Below are positions 21,938-33,155 of a stretch of DNA of 64,000 nucleotides, piece after piece. The stretch is from contig CAJINV010000001.1 in assembly GCA_905178155.1 (NCBI GenBank), positions 8,755,642 to 8,819,641 of the forward strand, written 5' to 3'. The notes under the pieces were generated by a model, which was not told where the DNA came from, did no database searches, and worked only from the letters and a program-made list of their open reading frames with translations. The position numbers and the translations under genes are program-made. Source of the stretch: Amoebophrya sp. A120 (taxonomy: Eukaryota > Sar > Dinophyceae > Syndiniales > Amoebophryaceae). How positions within the stretch are numbered: position 1 is the stretch's first letter; every line of letters begins with the position of its first letter.

Positions 21938-22738
21938 AATTCGCCACAGTCGCCGCAGGGGTTCGGGTTGTTTAGGTTTGGGATGAGTCACAGTGACTTC
22001 TGAATGCTCCATTCCAGCAGCAGCACAACATCGCTGAAGATCACGCTTTGAATTCTATAATCCCTTGGTGACCAGATAATGTAGAAGAGTTTTTTTTTTA
22101 TCTTAAAGCCAAACCTGCTAAAGTCGATATCGACCGAAAAAAATGGCACGAAAGAGGTGCGAATCGCACGCACCGCTCTTTCCTCGAAGGCAGGATCTGC
22201 TGGTGGAAGCTGCTTGTCATAAATATCGTTATGGTAATCGTCAACAAGACCGCCAGTGCCAATGAGATCTTCAGTAAGGTTCACGCCAGTTTCAGTAAGG
22301 ATCACGCCAGTTTCAGTAAGGATGGTCACGCCAGTTTCAGTAAGGATCACGCCAGTTCCAGTAAGGATCACGCCAGTCGGTGAGTACAGATCGAGATATT
22401 AAACGCTTCTTGTATGTTTCAAACAAAATCATAAGCAATAAAGAAACTCAAACAAATGAAGATAGAACAAGAGTTGGGCTGCTGTCGTTGCTGTTTTAGT
22501 GCGCAAATTGCCCGCACTGCTGTTTTGGAACGAATTCGGTTGAACGAGTACGAATTTCTCGTCTGCTTGTGTAACTACTTAATTCCTACCGTAAAATCAA
22601 AACATCTGCGTTTCGTGGGTCGTCCTCGTAGATAACGCCGTGCGTCCCGAAAGGTTCAAGTTGAACTACGTGAGAGATGCGCATCGTTTGTCATGAGTAC
22701 CTCATGAAGATCTTGGCGAAAATCGGAAACAAAACATC
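21938..22738. other. Intergenic between alpha-kinase copies A and B
   Basis: No gene seen. It contains the ~21-bp tandem repeat listed separately. A minus-strand ORF through that repeat (TGVILTE repeats) is only a translation of the repeat. Confidence 0.5.
22262..22378. repeat. Degenerate ~21-bp tandem repeat, about 5 copies
   Basis: Unit approximately CAGTTTCAGTAAGGATCACGC. Copies differ by a few substitutions and one 3-bp insertion. It lies between two paralogous genes and could reflect the slippage or recombination that expands the cluster. Confidence 0.85.
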
Positions 22739-24151
22739 ATGGCGAGCAGCACAAACAGAAACAGCGGAACTGACTACTCCAGCTTCGCGAATTGGAATCC
22801 TGTTTCCAGTTGTAGGTGGAACCACGAAAAAATCATCGGCGCAGGAAAGCACAAGTTCGTGAAAACTGGCACGTACGAGAACTACCCGGGAAGGGCGAAC
22901 AGTAAAGCGTGCGTGGTCAAGCTCCTGAAAACCGGGGCGAATTTTAGCAGCGAGTGTTTCCACGACGATGTCCGTTGCGCGGAAGCCGCCCTTCCTTACA
23001 TTGAAAAGTTTCACGAATATTTCCGGAGCGCTTTTCCGAAGTTTTATCCCGGCGGACAAACTTTTATCAAAGTAAACGTGCCCACGGTGTGGCAGCAGAT
23101 AAACGACCACAACGGAAACCGGGGACAGAAGATTCTCGTGGAGCCCTTGATTCCGAATTTTACGAAATTCAATTCGAATTCGGGCAAGGCGGACGCGCGG
23201 TGCAAAATCGCACAAGCTCTGAGCCACTTCTCGTATCATGCGTCAGACGGACGGGAGATCTTGTGCGACCTGCAGGGCGGCCGGGACGGGAAAAACTATG
23301 TGCTGTCGGACGTTGTTGTTATGAGCGCTGACAAAAAGTACGGAATTACGGACCTGGGTTTGCCCGGGATCGAAAACTTTTGCGCGCATCATGTTTGCAA
23401 TTGCTTCTGCAGTCGCCTCTGGAAAACGTGGAGTGGGGCCCGTCGGCACTACCAGCCGGAAATGTGCACAACGATCACGCTGGACGTAGAGCACATTCCC
23501 GTGCCGCTGTCTGCCCGCAAGTACCAACGCGTCTTCCCGTCTGACATCATGTTCACGCAGAAAAGTATCAAGGATCGGGTAAGTGTACCAAAAAGTTGTA
23601 TTTCAAAAATACGTGCAGCTGTTTGCAGCTTCACTTGTCAACATGATAGATGAAGCAAGAACAGTCTTGTCCCGTAGTGTTGTTTCGTGCTGCCTTCTCG
23701 TAGGGCTAACGTCTGCACTAAAAAACTACTTACTACAACTATCCAGTTCCACGATGGTAACACTCTGCTATACACGGCGTTGACGCTTGCACGCCAAGAG
23801 ATCCAAAAGAGTGACATACCGATGATCACCGTTGTGCAGTGCAAGGACGGAACGCTGCGTTCCCTAGACAATCGGCGCCTGGCCGTCTTCCGTCTCTTGG
23901 GCATGACCAGGAAAATCCACAAGATCAAGGTCGAAATCGTTCCGGTCTCCCGAGTGGCGGATGAATACAACCGCAAGTTTGACGGCGGCAATGGCGAGGA
24001 AATTCATGTCCGTCAGAGCAACCAGACCATCGGCAGATATGAATGGACCACGAAGTTCCGGCAACTCGCGGAGATCAAAAATACGTACCCGAGTCAATCC
24101 CCGCAGGACGCAGCCCTTGCGCTCTTGCTGGGGTCGCTTACCGATGAGTGA
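22739..24151 (+). CDS. Alpha-kinase fused to a ParB/sulfiredoxin-like DNRRL domain (copy B)
   Basis: Exons 22739-23578 and 23747-24151 (GT-AG intron 23579-23746, phase 0), 414 aa. It has the same order as copy A: GAGKHKFV, ACVVKLLKTG (ATP lysine), EPLIPNFTKFNSNSG, CDLQGG, LSDVVVMS, YGITDLG, and the zinc signature FCAHHVCNCFC, then the hinge IMFTQKSIKDR and the C-terminal LRSLDNRRLAVFRLL. The N-terminus is longer than in A and C. At the place where copy C holds an introner, this gene reads LWKTWSGARR without interruption. All catalytic residues appear intact. Sequence divergence from A and C looks substantial, so the duplications are not very recent. Confidence 0.88.
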
Positions 24152-24776
24152 AGAGAACATCAACAAGAGGCGGCGGTCGTGGCGGAGAGTTCGTTGGATT
24201 CGTCAAAAATGGGAGCTTTTCTTGCCTTATCGCAGCCCATTATTTCATCCACAGAGGAACGACATTGAATGTCGCTCGTGAGAAACCAAAAAAATCGCGA
24301 CTCGAGTTTCTTTATTCCATTCTTTGCATTGTTCCGTGCTCGCAGCACTACAATGTGTGGTATCAACATTGAATTTGACCCGAAATCTTCCTGCTCGTAT
24401 ATGCTTGTCTGTGCTTGTAGTTCTGTTCTTGCGTAGGCGACTGTTTCGTATCTTCATGTCTCAGCTACAGCTTGATTCTCAAACCTAGAGAGGGAGTGCG
24501 GAGTTGTCCGGCATAATATGTTCAACGGACGAGTAGAGCTGCGTTTTGACGTACTTATTTTGAGGCTTCAAGCAGAAGATTACGATGAGCCGAGCGCTGT
24601 CCCTCGGTTTTGCACAGTAGGTGGCACAATCGAGGGAATGGGGAGGTCTGCTTTGCTACGAAACAAGAAGTCAATTTTACGTTTCTCTAGTTCAATTTTT
24701 TGTCGTTCACTGGGTGTACAACTTGTAGTTCATTTCTCTTTCTGCCCGCGTTCGAAACAGGTTTTTCTTTCCGAAA
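24152..24776. other. Intergenic, no separate gene seen
   Basis: A short ORF at 24518-24910 overlaps the start of the HAD gene in another frame and looks spurious. A pyrimidine-rich tract ending CGAAACAG (24761) could be an acceptor for a 5'-UTR intron of the next gene. Confidence 0.4.
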
Positions 24777-26051
24777 ATGAAAGTGCTGTCTTCTTTGCGC
24801 GTACGCGTCTTTATGCACCAGCAATGGCGCCCAGCGCTGTCACGAACACGATCACGAATAGCCGAAACCGAAAAACAAGCACTAGCTGTGGTGGAGAGGA
24901 CGTCATCTAGCTTCCCCTTGTTGTCCACATTGAAATCGGAACTGAAAACACCTCTGGTCTTCTCGCAAAAAGTGCGGCACAGCAGCACGAGTCGGAACTT
25001 TTTATGGCAGCTACCTCCCGAAGAGCGTGCCGGGCATGTGAAATTATTGGTGTGCGACATGGCTGGCACCACCATCGATGAGGGCGGTCTGGTTTACACA
25101 ACGCTGCAGAAGGTAATGAACGACGCAGGTCTTGAGGTGTCAAACGAAGAAATGCTCCCGTGGCACGGGGCACAGAAGACCGAAGTCGTCGCCCATTTCG
25201 TGCAAGATCGCCTGCTGGTGGACCGCCGAACAGTGTCTTCCGCTACCAGAACAGGAGCGGAGATAAAGGGTGCTGCTGCTCCACTGAACAGAAAACTAAG
25301 CGGCAAGGACGGCAGCAGTGATTCTGGCTCGTACTACAGCTTCCGACCATGGTCGTCGAAATATCGAGAGCAGGACGGCACTAGTACGCCACCACCGGGA
25401 GCTACTACTAGTAAGAACGCCTCGTCCTCTCCGCCAGGAGGCCATCAGCACCTGGAGGCTTTGTTTTCCGACCCGAACCTCGGTGACAAGAAGAAGCTCG
25501 CTGCGTTTCTCGCCGACAAGATTGATCAGCAGTTCGAGACTGAGATTGCCGACGCCTACTTCCAACCCGATTCGCCTGTGCGGCTGATTGACGACAAGCT
25601 GTTGGATTCATTTGCGAATCTGCGGAGCGCCGGACTGAAAATCGCACTGAATACTGGGTACCCGGCGCAGATTCAACAGAAGCTGATCGAGAAGCTGCGC
25701 CTCGGGAATCACATCGACACAGCGGTGTGTGCGGGTGATGTGCCGAAGGGCCGGCCCTATCCCTACATGACACAGCTTGCGATGCAGCAGCTGGGGATTC
25801 TCGACGTGGCAACAGTAGCGAAGGCCGGCGATACAGCGCGTGATGTCGAGGAGGGGCTGAACTGTGGCTGCGGCCTGGCCATCGGCGTCCTGTCGGGAGC
25901 AGGGCAAGAGCCGGGGTTGCGAGCGGCGGGAGCTGATTTGGTGCTTGAAAACGTTTGCGAATTTGAAAAACTTGTTTCTCCGACTAAGAAAACCAAAGCG
26001 GGCTACTTAGTTTTCGAACGTAAATCGAAAAAAGATTCATGTCAAGTGTAG
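24777..26051 (+). CDS. HAD-superfamily hydrolase, phosphonatase-like
   Basis: Single-exon, 424 aa. HAD motif I is VCDMAGTTIDEGG (nucleophile D94, general acid-base usually at D+2; here DMAGTT as in phosphonatase-like enzymes). Motif II is IALNTGYPAQ, motif III is KGRPYPYM, and the acidic motif IV is KAGDTARDVEEGLNCG. The cap contains MLPWHGAQKTEVVAHF. Enzymes of this group hydrolyse C-P or phosphoester bonds on small metabolites; the substrate cannot be read from sequence. Two features are odd. A basic N-terminal extension of ~85 residues could be an organelle targeting sequence. A Ser/Gly-rich insert of ~70 residues (about 25240-25445) lies in the cap region, where bacterial relatives have none. 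Confidence 0.85.
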   Translation: MKVLSSLRVRVFMHQQWRPALSRTRSRIAETEKQALAVVERTSSSFPLLSTLKSELKTPLVFSQKVRHSSTSRNFLWQLPPEERAGHVKLLVCDMAGTTIDEGGLVYTTLQKVMNDAGLEVSNEEMLPWHGAQKTEVVAHFVQDRLLVDRRTVSSATRTGAEIKGAAAPLNRKLSGKDGSSDSGSYYSFRPWSSKYREQDGTSTPPPGATTSKNASSSPPGGHQHLEALFSDPNLGDKKKLAAFLADKIDQQFETEIADAYFQPDSPVRLIDDKLLDSFANLRSAGLKIALNTGYPAQIQQKLIEKLRLGNHIDTAVCAGDVPKGRPYPYMTQLAMQQLGILDVATVAKAGDTARDVEEGLNCGCGLAIGVLSGAGQEPGLRAAGADLVLENVCEFEKLVSPTKKTKAGYLVFERKSKKDSCQV

Positions 26052-26993
26052 TGTATCACCATGCAATCCCAATCCAGTTTTTTTACTTTTTCAATATTGA
26101 GACGCGACCGGTTCATTGACTCACAGCCTAGTACGGTGAAAGAAGAGCAGGACATCGCCGAAATCGATTTGCTTCGTAGGCTAAGTGGTTGCAGCATCAG
26201 CAGCACGACCATAGATAAGTATTGCATATTGATATCATTTATGTTAGTGCATTCTCACTCGCTATAGTACTCTTTTGCCCTGGACCTTCGCGGTACCTGC
26301 ATGATTCATGTTGATGTTGTAAAAGATTCGCAGCCAGCTCCAGCACGCGCTGAGAAGAAAAGGACAGCTTTACTGCCGAAGTCCGTTGGAGTGGTTGAGA
26401 CCATACCGTGATACACGACCTGGACAGCTACAGTCTGTTTTTGCGAAAATTATGGCAGAAAGAACTACCTTCCTTGCGCAAAATCAATTTTTCAAAGCGC
26501 ATGACACCACATGCATCGGGGTTGAAATTTTCAGAGCCGTTGCTGCAGCTGCAACATTGGCATTATGAGTAATTTATAAATCAGCTGCCAACGAGAAGGG
26601 CATGGTTGCTCCATCAGTCAATGAGAAGGGCATGATACCACAAAGCGAACTACAGACTACAAAGTCTAAGTTTCTAGATACAACGTCGATCGACTGTAGT
26701 TGTTCTGATTCCACTTGTTCGATCAAGCTCAAGGAAATTACCAAGAAATGAAAAGGAAAAAACGGTTGGCAGATGAACAAGAAGATTGATCAAGATATCG
26801 CCATATAATAGATACAGGCGTATATGTAGTCGTTTACGTTTTCGTAACACTATGTACTTGTACAACTTTTTGTGATTTCAATTTCTACTTGTATTTAAGT
26901 ACTTACTCTACACTCACTTACGCTACATATTCGTGTCGTTTTTCAGTTTCTGTAACAACTCACGTAGTAGGGACAAGAAGCAAAACCCTCAAG
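26052..26993. other. Intergenic, promoter side of alpha-kinase copy C
   Basis: AT-rich. A word GAGAAGGGCATG occurs twice (near 26593 and 26623). No gene seen. Confidence 0.4.
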
Positions 26994-28637
26994 ATGGACA
27001 CGAATGTTGAATTTTACGCAAATCGGAACTCCGATAATAGCGCGAGTTGGAATCCGAGTTCTGAAAGAATCGGCGAGGGGAAGTACAAATATGTGCAGAA
27101 GGGACATTACGATAATGGGAACGAGTGCGCTGTCAAATTTCTGAAATCCGGGACTACGTTCTCAAGCACGTGCTTCCTTGATGACGTGAAGAATGCGGAG
27201 GCGGCTCTCCCCTATATTTCGAAGTTTCACGATTATGTTCGACAAGCCTTTCCAAGTCACGCAGGACACATTGCGATAAAGCTGAATATGCCGGCGGTGT
27301 GGTCCCAGTCGACCGAAGGGACGAACTTCGGACAAAACTGCCTCGTGGAGCCGTTTGTTCCGAATTTCCAGAAATTTAACTCGAACTCGGGCGCTGCCGA
27401 CGCAACTGCGGCCGTTGCGCAAGCTCTGAGTCACTTCTCCTACCACGTGTCGGATGGCAGAGAACTCGTTTGCGACTTGCAGGGCGGTCGAGATGGAAGG
27501 AATTACGTTCTTTCCGATGTCGTTATCATGAGCGCCGACAAGAAGTACGGCAATACGGATCTCGGTCTGCCGGGAATCGAAAACTTCTGTGCGAATCACG
27601 TCTGCGGGCCGTTTTGCAGTTCTCACTGGAATATCAAATGCAAAAATGTCTGGGTCTGGAAGGTTGGAACTTGTGATGCTAACTTCGGACTCTAAGAAAC
27701 TCTGTATTGCATGACCAGCAAGAGACGTCTAGTTTGTGCTACGCGGGGAGGGCGTTTGTCATGCGGAGTAGGCATCAGGAAGCCCTCTAAAAAGCTGTGA
27801 CGCTAGGGCGTGCATTATAGACGTCCCGGGTCATGCAAAACATGCATCACAAGTCTCAGAATCTTCCAGACCCAGACACTTTTGCACTTGATATGGAAGA
27901 CCTGGAGTAACGCCAAGCGTCGGTACCAGCCGGTAATGTCGACCACCATCACGCTCGATGTCGCTAGCATCCCGACTCCGCTGTCCAATCGCGAATATCA
28001 GCGCGTTTTCGCCTCCGACATCATGTTTACGCAGAGCAGCATCAAGAATCAGGTATCAAGCTGCGATAAGGTCATGTATGAAAAGTGAATTAAACCCCCA
28101 AGTAACGCACGCAAATGAAACATTGAGCAGCGACTCATAATTGTGGCACATCTACATGCATTTGCATAACTCAAGTGCGTGGATGAAAATGTACTTATAT
28201 GAAAACCAAAGACCACCAAAAATCATTCTCAGTTTCAAGACGGGAAGACGCTGCTGCAGACCGCGAAAGAGCTGGCGCGTCAGGATATCAAAAAGTCTGA
28301 CATACCGATGATTACGGTTGTGCGGGTAAATGGGACAGTGCTTCGTTCCTTGGACAACCGGCGCCTCGCGGTTTTTCGACTTTTGGAGATGGCCAACAAA
28401 ATTCACAAAATTAAGGTGGAGGTGGTTCCATTGGAGCGCGTCCGAGAAGAGTTCAACAGGAAGTGGGACGGTGGAAGCGGCGACAGTATCCAAGTGCGCC
28501 AGGGCAACTATGTCATTGGGAGAACCGAACTGAGCACCAACTTTCCCGGCTTAGCGGAAATCAAAAACACGTACCCGAGCGAGCAACCAACGGACGCAGC
28601 CCTCACCATCTTCCTCGGGACTCTTACCGACGAGTAG
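26994..28637 (+). CDS. Alpha-kinase fused to a ParB/sulfiredoxin-like DNRRL domain (copy C, interrupted by an introner)
   Basis: Exons 26994-27631, 27899-28052 and 28233-28637, 398 aa. The kinase part has GEGKYKYV, CAVKFLKSG, EPFVPNFQKFNSNSG, CDLQGG, YGNTDLG and FCANHVCGPFC. The C-terminal part has IMFTQSSIKNQ then LRSLDNRRLAVFRLL, ending FLGTLTDE. The second intron (28053-28232, GT-AG) matches the single intron of copies A and B. The first intron is introner IE3 with one TGGAA duplication. Without it, the frame reads SSHW-KTWSNAKRR, exactly as in the uninterrupted paralogues. No GT-AG pair in that interval keeps the frame. Closest to copy A by eye. Confidence 0.88.
27632..27893 (+). mobile_element. 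Introner IE3 (family 1), 262 bp, in alpha-kinase copy C
   Basis: Starts TATCAAATGCAAAAATG and ends CACTTTTGCACTTGATA, with ~30-bp inverted arms of family 1. The exact TGGAA duplication is at 27627-27631 and 27894-27898. Paralogues at 20555 and 22739 give the empty site (tggaaaaa and tggaaaac), so the gain post-dates the duplication. This duplication offers neither GT at the 5' end nor AG at the 3' end at any sliding offset. Confidence 0.95.
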
Positions 28638-31461
28638 ATGCGACGGCAGTCGTGTTCTTCTACTTGTAATAAGTCTTTTTTTTTCCTTCATGAGGAAACT
28701 CATCCAAGACTGCACCTCTGTCCGTCAATGAACGCCGTCAGAAAAAGCGATCACTTTGGAGGAGCATTCCAACTACCTAAGTTCTATGAATTCTTCTTTT
28801 TTCAGAGTGGTGCTGTACAAGGGGAAGACGACCTCATTCATTTAGTCCTTAAACCATCGCTCGCAAGGGAAAGCGCAGCCTTTTCGTCGTCATCCCAAGC
28901 AACATTCCTCATTCGTGACTAAGAACGAGAACTGGAATAGATTGGTTCCGTTCAACTCTAACTCATTCCATTCTGAAGCGCATTGCAATGCTATCAAAGA
29001 CCGCTTTCCCTCTCCTCACATTCCACCATCGCAACGTTATTAACGTCTTTTCAACGATATTGACGCAGACAGACCGCCTTATGAACTTTTGTACGCGGTG
29101 TTGTTGATTTCGGGCCTCATCAAATGATTGACGGCTATTAAGCCAAACCGGTGCGAACAATAGAAAGTTTGTTCTGATGTCGGGGAGGAGCCAGTGTTGT
29201 GACGATTATGGCTCGAGCCGTCTGAAAAAGAGTCAGTGTAGAGACACTTGGTGGAAGTAGATACTGGGGATTAAGTATTGGAGAGGTGACGCAGTTAAAG
29301 TGTCCGCGATTGCAGCAGATGTCAGACTCTGACTCCACGCACGGCTGCTTAATTCGCCTTCAAGGCAACTCTCGGTACATTTGAGGGAAGTCGCTGAGTC
29401 ACAGTGAGTTACAGCCACGATGTCGATGTTTTTCTTCGCATTTTTCGTGTTTTTTTGGTCGTACCTCTAGTCGCCGCCGAGAAGGAGATAGAAGCCGACA
29501 CAAAATTAACATCATCGACTCGTTGGTGTTATTTTCGAAGGTGATATGTAGCGTTTCCCTTAGACTGGGTGTTTTCCGCTACTAGAATGAGCTTCCACTT
29601 TTACGCGATTGTAACTCAGTTTGAGCGTCGTGACGCATCTGGTGCGCAGGAGCAGCGCATGACACAAACTTCGAAAGCTGGCACCAGTACTAGCGGTGAC
29701 GAGAAGGAGGAGCACCCACGTCATGACCGACGCTACGACTTCAGCATAGTATCTGTGGTAGGTGAAAAGGCCCGGCTGTTCAAGCAGGCCTGCTACACCT
29801 CTCGGTTGCATCCCGTATGGATAATGAAAAATTTGTGTGACAAAGCAGCGGGTTTTGCCGTTAATATCGCAATCTTGGATAATAACTGCTAAACAACGTC
29901 AACAGGTCAGTGCGTGTCGTGCAACATGTGAAAAAGCTGAAGGTCTTTCCAGAGAAAATGCATATTTCGCTGCAGTAGTTGTGCACAATTTTTTGTCTCT
30001 GCATACGTGCCCCCATTGCTTTACAGCGTCGCTATACGCTGCATGTACCTCCTCCTGCTTTTTCTGCTACTACTCATGGTGTACTTTCCGGTCGTGTACA
30101 GTACGCCCGTAACACGACACTTACTGTGCAACATGCACTTTCCCATCGCGTTCGCGTGAGACGTTGACAACGCAGTGATGAATTTCCTGGATATAAATAA
30201 TCGTTAGAAAGATACCATCGGACGGCGCTCCTTGTACATGAGAAAGATTTACAAAAATGATACCAGAGAAGAGGTGGATAATGTAGAAGAAGCACCAAGA
30301 ACCGTCTTCCACTTGCTCTAGTACTTACTACAAATCGAAGTTTAAGGGACGCGATTGAAACTCATGCGTCAGCACTGACTTTTTGAAATCTAACAGAGTG
30401 AAGCGAGACCACGTGAGAATCTATTTACTGTAGTCTTTTGTTATTTTTGCAGCAGATGATGTGAAGAACCAGAACGGACTTCAACTTGGACTATCCGAGG
30501 ATGCAATAGAAATTGCAACGATTTACACACGTTTTCAAATGAAAACTGGACATCAGGAAACCCCACATTCTTGCCCCCAAGACATACACATTACGAAGCG
30601 TATTTTCCCTGAGAAAAGGATGATATTGATAACGATTCATACGTAAATGATTAAGTGTTTCGTCCCGCATACACGGTAACTGTAGTTTCTATTAAGCTCT
30701 GAAGCTAGAGGACCACACAATCAATTTGAATTTTTTCTTAGGCGTTTCCGTTCTGTAAATTCGAAGTTTTTCACAAGTGACCACTGGAGAAATCGTAGTT
30801 ACAAGAAAATCACATTTTTTTTGCCGCCAGTTAGAACCTTCACAACTGTCATATCAATCTGCAAGCAAGGTTCCCGTTCCGATTGAGCGTTCCTTCTTGC
30901 TCTGCGGCATACGGAATCGTAATTCAGAAATTCTCCACCTATTGAGAAGACAAGCCCGATACGAACGAAATCGAGTATGGTCATAGTAAAGTTTGGTCTT
31001 CGTCTCCGTTCACAAACGTGCCCCTCATGACTCTGTTGCTGTATGAAGAACCGGAGCTAAATTCGTACCTGTAGTGTCGCATATGATTTGTACAGCTTTT
31101 TTCCTCTCTAACTTGGCGAATGGAGCTGGCTTATAAAGGACACATTATTTTTTAGGCTCATACTAGAAGCCAGCTACGAGCATAAGGCGTGACCTTGCTA
31201 TTTCTAGACGGATTCTAAAAACATGTGAATAAATTTAGATCGATAATGCACAGAAGATAATACCTACACCTAGAAAGTCTAATCAAATCCGCACGCTCTA
31301 TGCGAAAGACACCAATTCCGAGCTATAACTCTCACTCTAGAATCGCGAGGACGACCGGCTGAATCGGAAATTGATACACGGAAGTTGTTTCCGCGCAAGG
31401 ATAACCAAACGTGGAGACAGCCCTGGTTTACGGAACAGCGCACACTACAGCAGCCGCAAAA
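28638..31461. other. Long intergenic stretch, at most one weak ORF
   Basis: 2.8 kb of mixed composition without supported genes. The best candidate is 29587-29892 (MSFHFYAIVTQFERRD..., 101 aa). It is Lys/Glu/Ser-rich in the middle, has no recognised domain and has plausible donor GTAGGT near 29758, but no matching downstream exon was found. Treat it as unproven. No RNA gene was recognised. Confidence 0.4.
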
Positions 31462-32429
31462 ATGATGTGGTCGTCTCGGCGTCCACCGCCGCAGGGGCGT
31501 TTGCTCGAGGACGAGCGCGACGATTGTTCCGCAGCGGTTGACCCTCGTTTCGACCGGTGGCGGGAGAACCTGCAAATCAACTTCAGCAATGGAATTCCCG
31601 TCGCACCATCTTCGGCGAGTAACGGGATGAGGACGAACAGTGTGAGCACCACACTCGTGTCGACGACGAGTCTGAACGGAGGTATCGCATCTGGGGCCGA
31701 GCAGGATGCAGCTACCGGTAGTAATGGTGACAAGACGCGAAGTTTCGCGGCCCTACAGAAGTTCAAGAACAGTGGCAACGACCTGTCCGACATTCCGGAC
31801 GATTTTGTGCTGCCGACCGGCTCCGTGAAAAAGGGCCAGAAGTACTTCAAAAAGTACTGTCGCCAGTGCCACAGCATCTACAGCGATAACCGAGCGAGTC
31901 CATTCGTCCAACCGCTAGGCCCCACCATGTTCGAAGTGTGCGGACGGGTAAGTACTATTTTTAGTCAAAGAGTGATCGTGTTAATTATTAATGATTTTTG
32001 TCTCTGCTTCCGAGATTTGGATTTCTAATATGTTCTTTGAGGACCACACGACCCACGGCACTCAGATTGATCAGTGAAATTTCTCGATTCAGTGCTACTT
32101 CCGCAGCGCAACTTGCGCAAAGCAGTATGCTTCTGAATGTTTACTAACAAAAATCGTTTTCGACTCAGGCATCCGGAATGGAAGAAGGTGCAATCCGCGA
32201 GCTGAATGAGAATCGTCGTGCCTCGGATATTCTTTGGACGGACGCCGCCCTCATGAACTACATGAAGAATCCGCGTCTCACCGCCGGCGGGCCGACGCAA
32301 ATGTCCTTCCCCGGAATTCGAAACATCCAGATTCGGGCCGATATCGTTCACTACCTCCACACCCTGAACGCGGAACAGAGCCCCGAGTTGGTCAATTTCA
32401 ACTTCAACCAGGGAAGGCGGTTTCGATAA
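31462..32429 (+). CDS. CYCS: Mitochondrial cytochrome c with a long N-terminal extension
   Basis: Exons 31462-31947 and 32169-32429 (GT-AG, phase 0), 248 aa, about twice the usual size. The haem-attachment motif CRQCH (residues 133-137) is preceded by GQKYFKKY. It is followed by PLGPTMFEVCGRASG, the W-T-x-x-x-L-x-x-Y-x-x-NP segment (WTDAALMNYMKNP) and the Met ligand in GPTQMSFPGI (about M207), then a C-terminal helix IVHYLHTL. It carries electrons from complex III to IV in the intermembrane space. The first ~125 residues are Ser/Thr/Asn/Gly-rich and disordered. Cytochrome c usually has no presequence, so this extension is odd; an upstream Met could also be misassigned, but no Met closer to the core fits well. 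Confidence 0.9.
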
Positions 32430-32744
32430 AAAAACGAGATACGAAGGTAGAAAATTTAGCATAGCACGGACGTGGACTCTGACGTTTCTAGTTTCGAGCA
32501 ACATGATCACCCCCGCGGTGGATGAAGAAAAGCAAAACACGATGAAATGGACATAATCTCCCGGCTCGTGCCTCCACAGCAGAAGGCGGGCATATCATGA
32601 AACTTCTTCTACCAGTGTCTGTAAAGGATTTCACTCGTGTACGTGTTCGTGGTTCGCTCGGCTGCATTTTTTGCAGGGCGTCGCGTCAAGTTGAATTTTC
32701 AGTTATCCTCTTCTTGCGTGCTTGAGTTTGTTCGTGTTTAATCG

Positions 32745-32995
32745 ATCGTTGATCGTACTGCGAAAATTCTTCGTTTCTTTGTACAAAACTCCATCGTGCA
32801 AAACTATGCGTCTCATCGTCCTCCTTCGTTCTTTTTCATTAGAGGTAGTTTTCCGGTTCCCTCGTGCTTCATCGTTGTGTTTTCTTCTGAATCGTGGTCG
32901 TGTTTGTTGGCACGACAAATATTGGCTGGCATGACCTGTCTAAGTAGCTTGACGATTGTGGCGACAAGCAATTTTACATACACAACTTGCATACC
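32745..32995. repeat. ~250-bp direct repeat, 5' copy (upstream of the acidic gene)
   Basis: Aligns along its length with 36935-37180. Shared words include TACAAAACT, GCGTCTCATCGTCCTCCTT, GGTTCCCTCGTGC, GTTTTCTTCTGAATCG, CGTGTTTGTTG, TATTGGCTGG, GTAGCTTGACGATTG and TTTACATACACAACTTGCA. Roughly four fifths of positions match by eye. Both copies lie just upstream of a gene. Confidence 0.85.
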
Positions 32996-33121
32996 ACAAG
33001 CAATTTTACATGCCAATTCCTTATGGTTATGATGGTTTGTCAGCGACCTCGTCTAAACCTCCAACGACAACAGGTCCTCGTGAAGATAAACAGGAGTTGC
33101 GTTATCTTATCCGTAGCGAAT

Positions 33122-33155
33122 TCGGGTTTAGCTTTAGGGTTTAGCTTTAGGGTTT
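33122..33155. repeat. Telomere-like 13-bp tandem repeat
   Basis: Unit GGGTTTAGCTTTA, about 2.5 copies, containing TTTAGGG words at the unit junctions. It resembles a degenerate interstitial telomeric tract of the TTTAGGG type. It lies just before the acidic-protein gene. Confidence 0.6.

Noticed and set aside
22262-22378. Possible CRISPR-like array
   Set aside because: The units are contiguous and degenerate with no unique spacers, and the setting is a nuclear eukaryotic gene cluster.
24518-24910. 130-aa plus-strand ORF before the HAD gene
   Set aside because: Overlaps the HAD start in another frame and has no domain or splice support.
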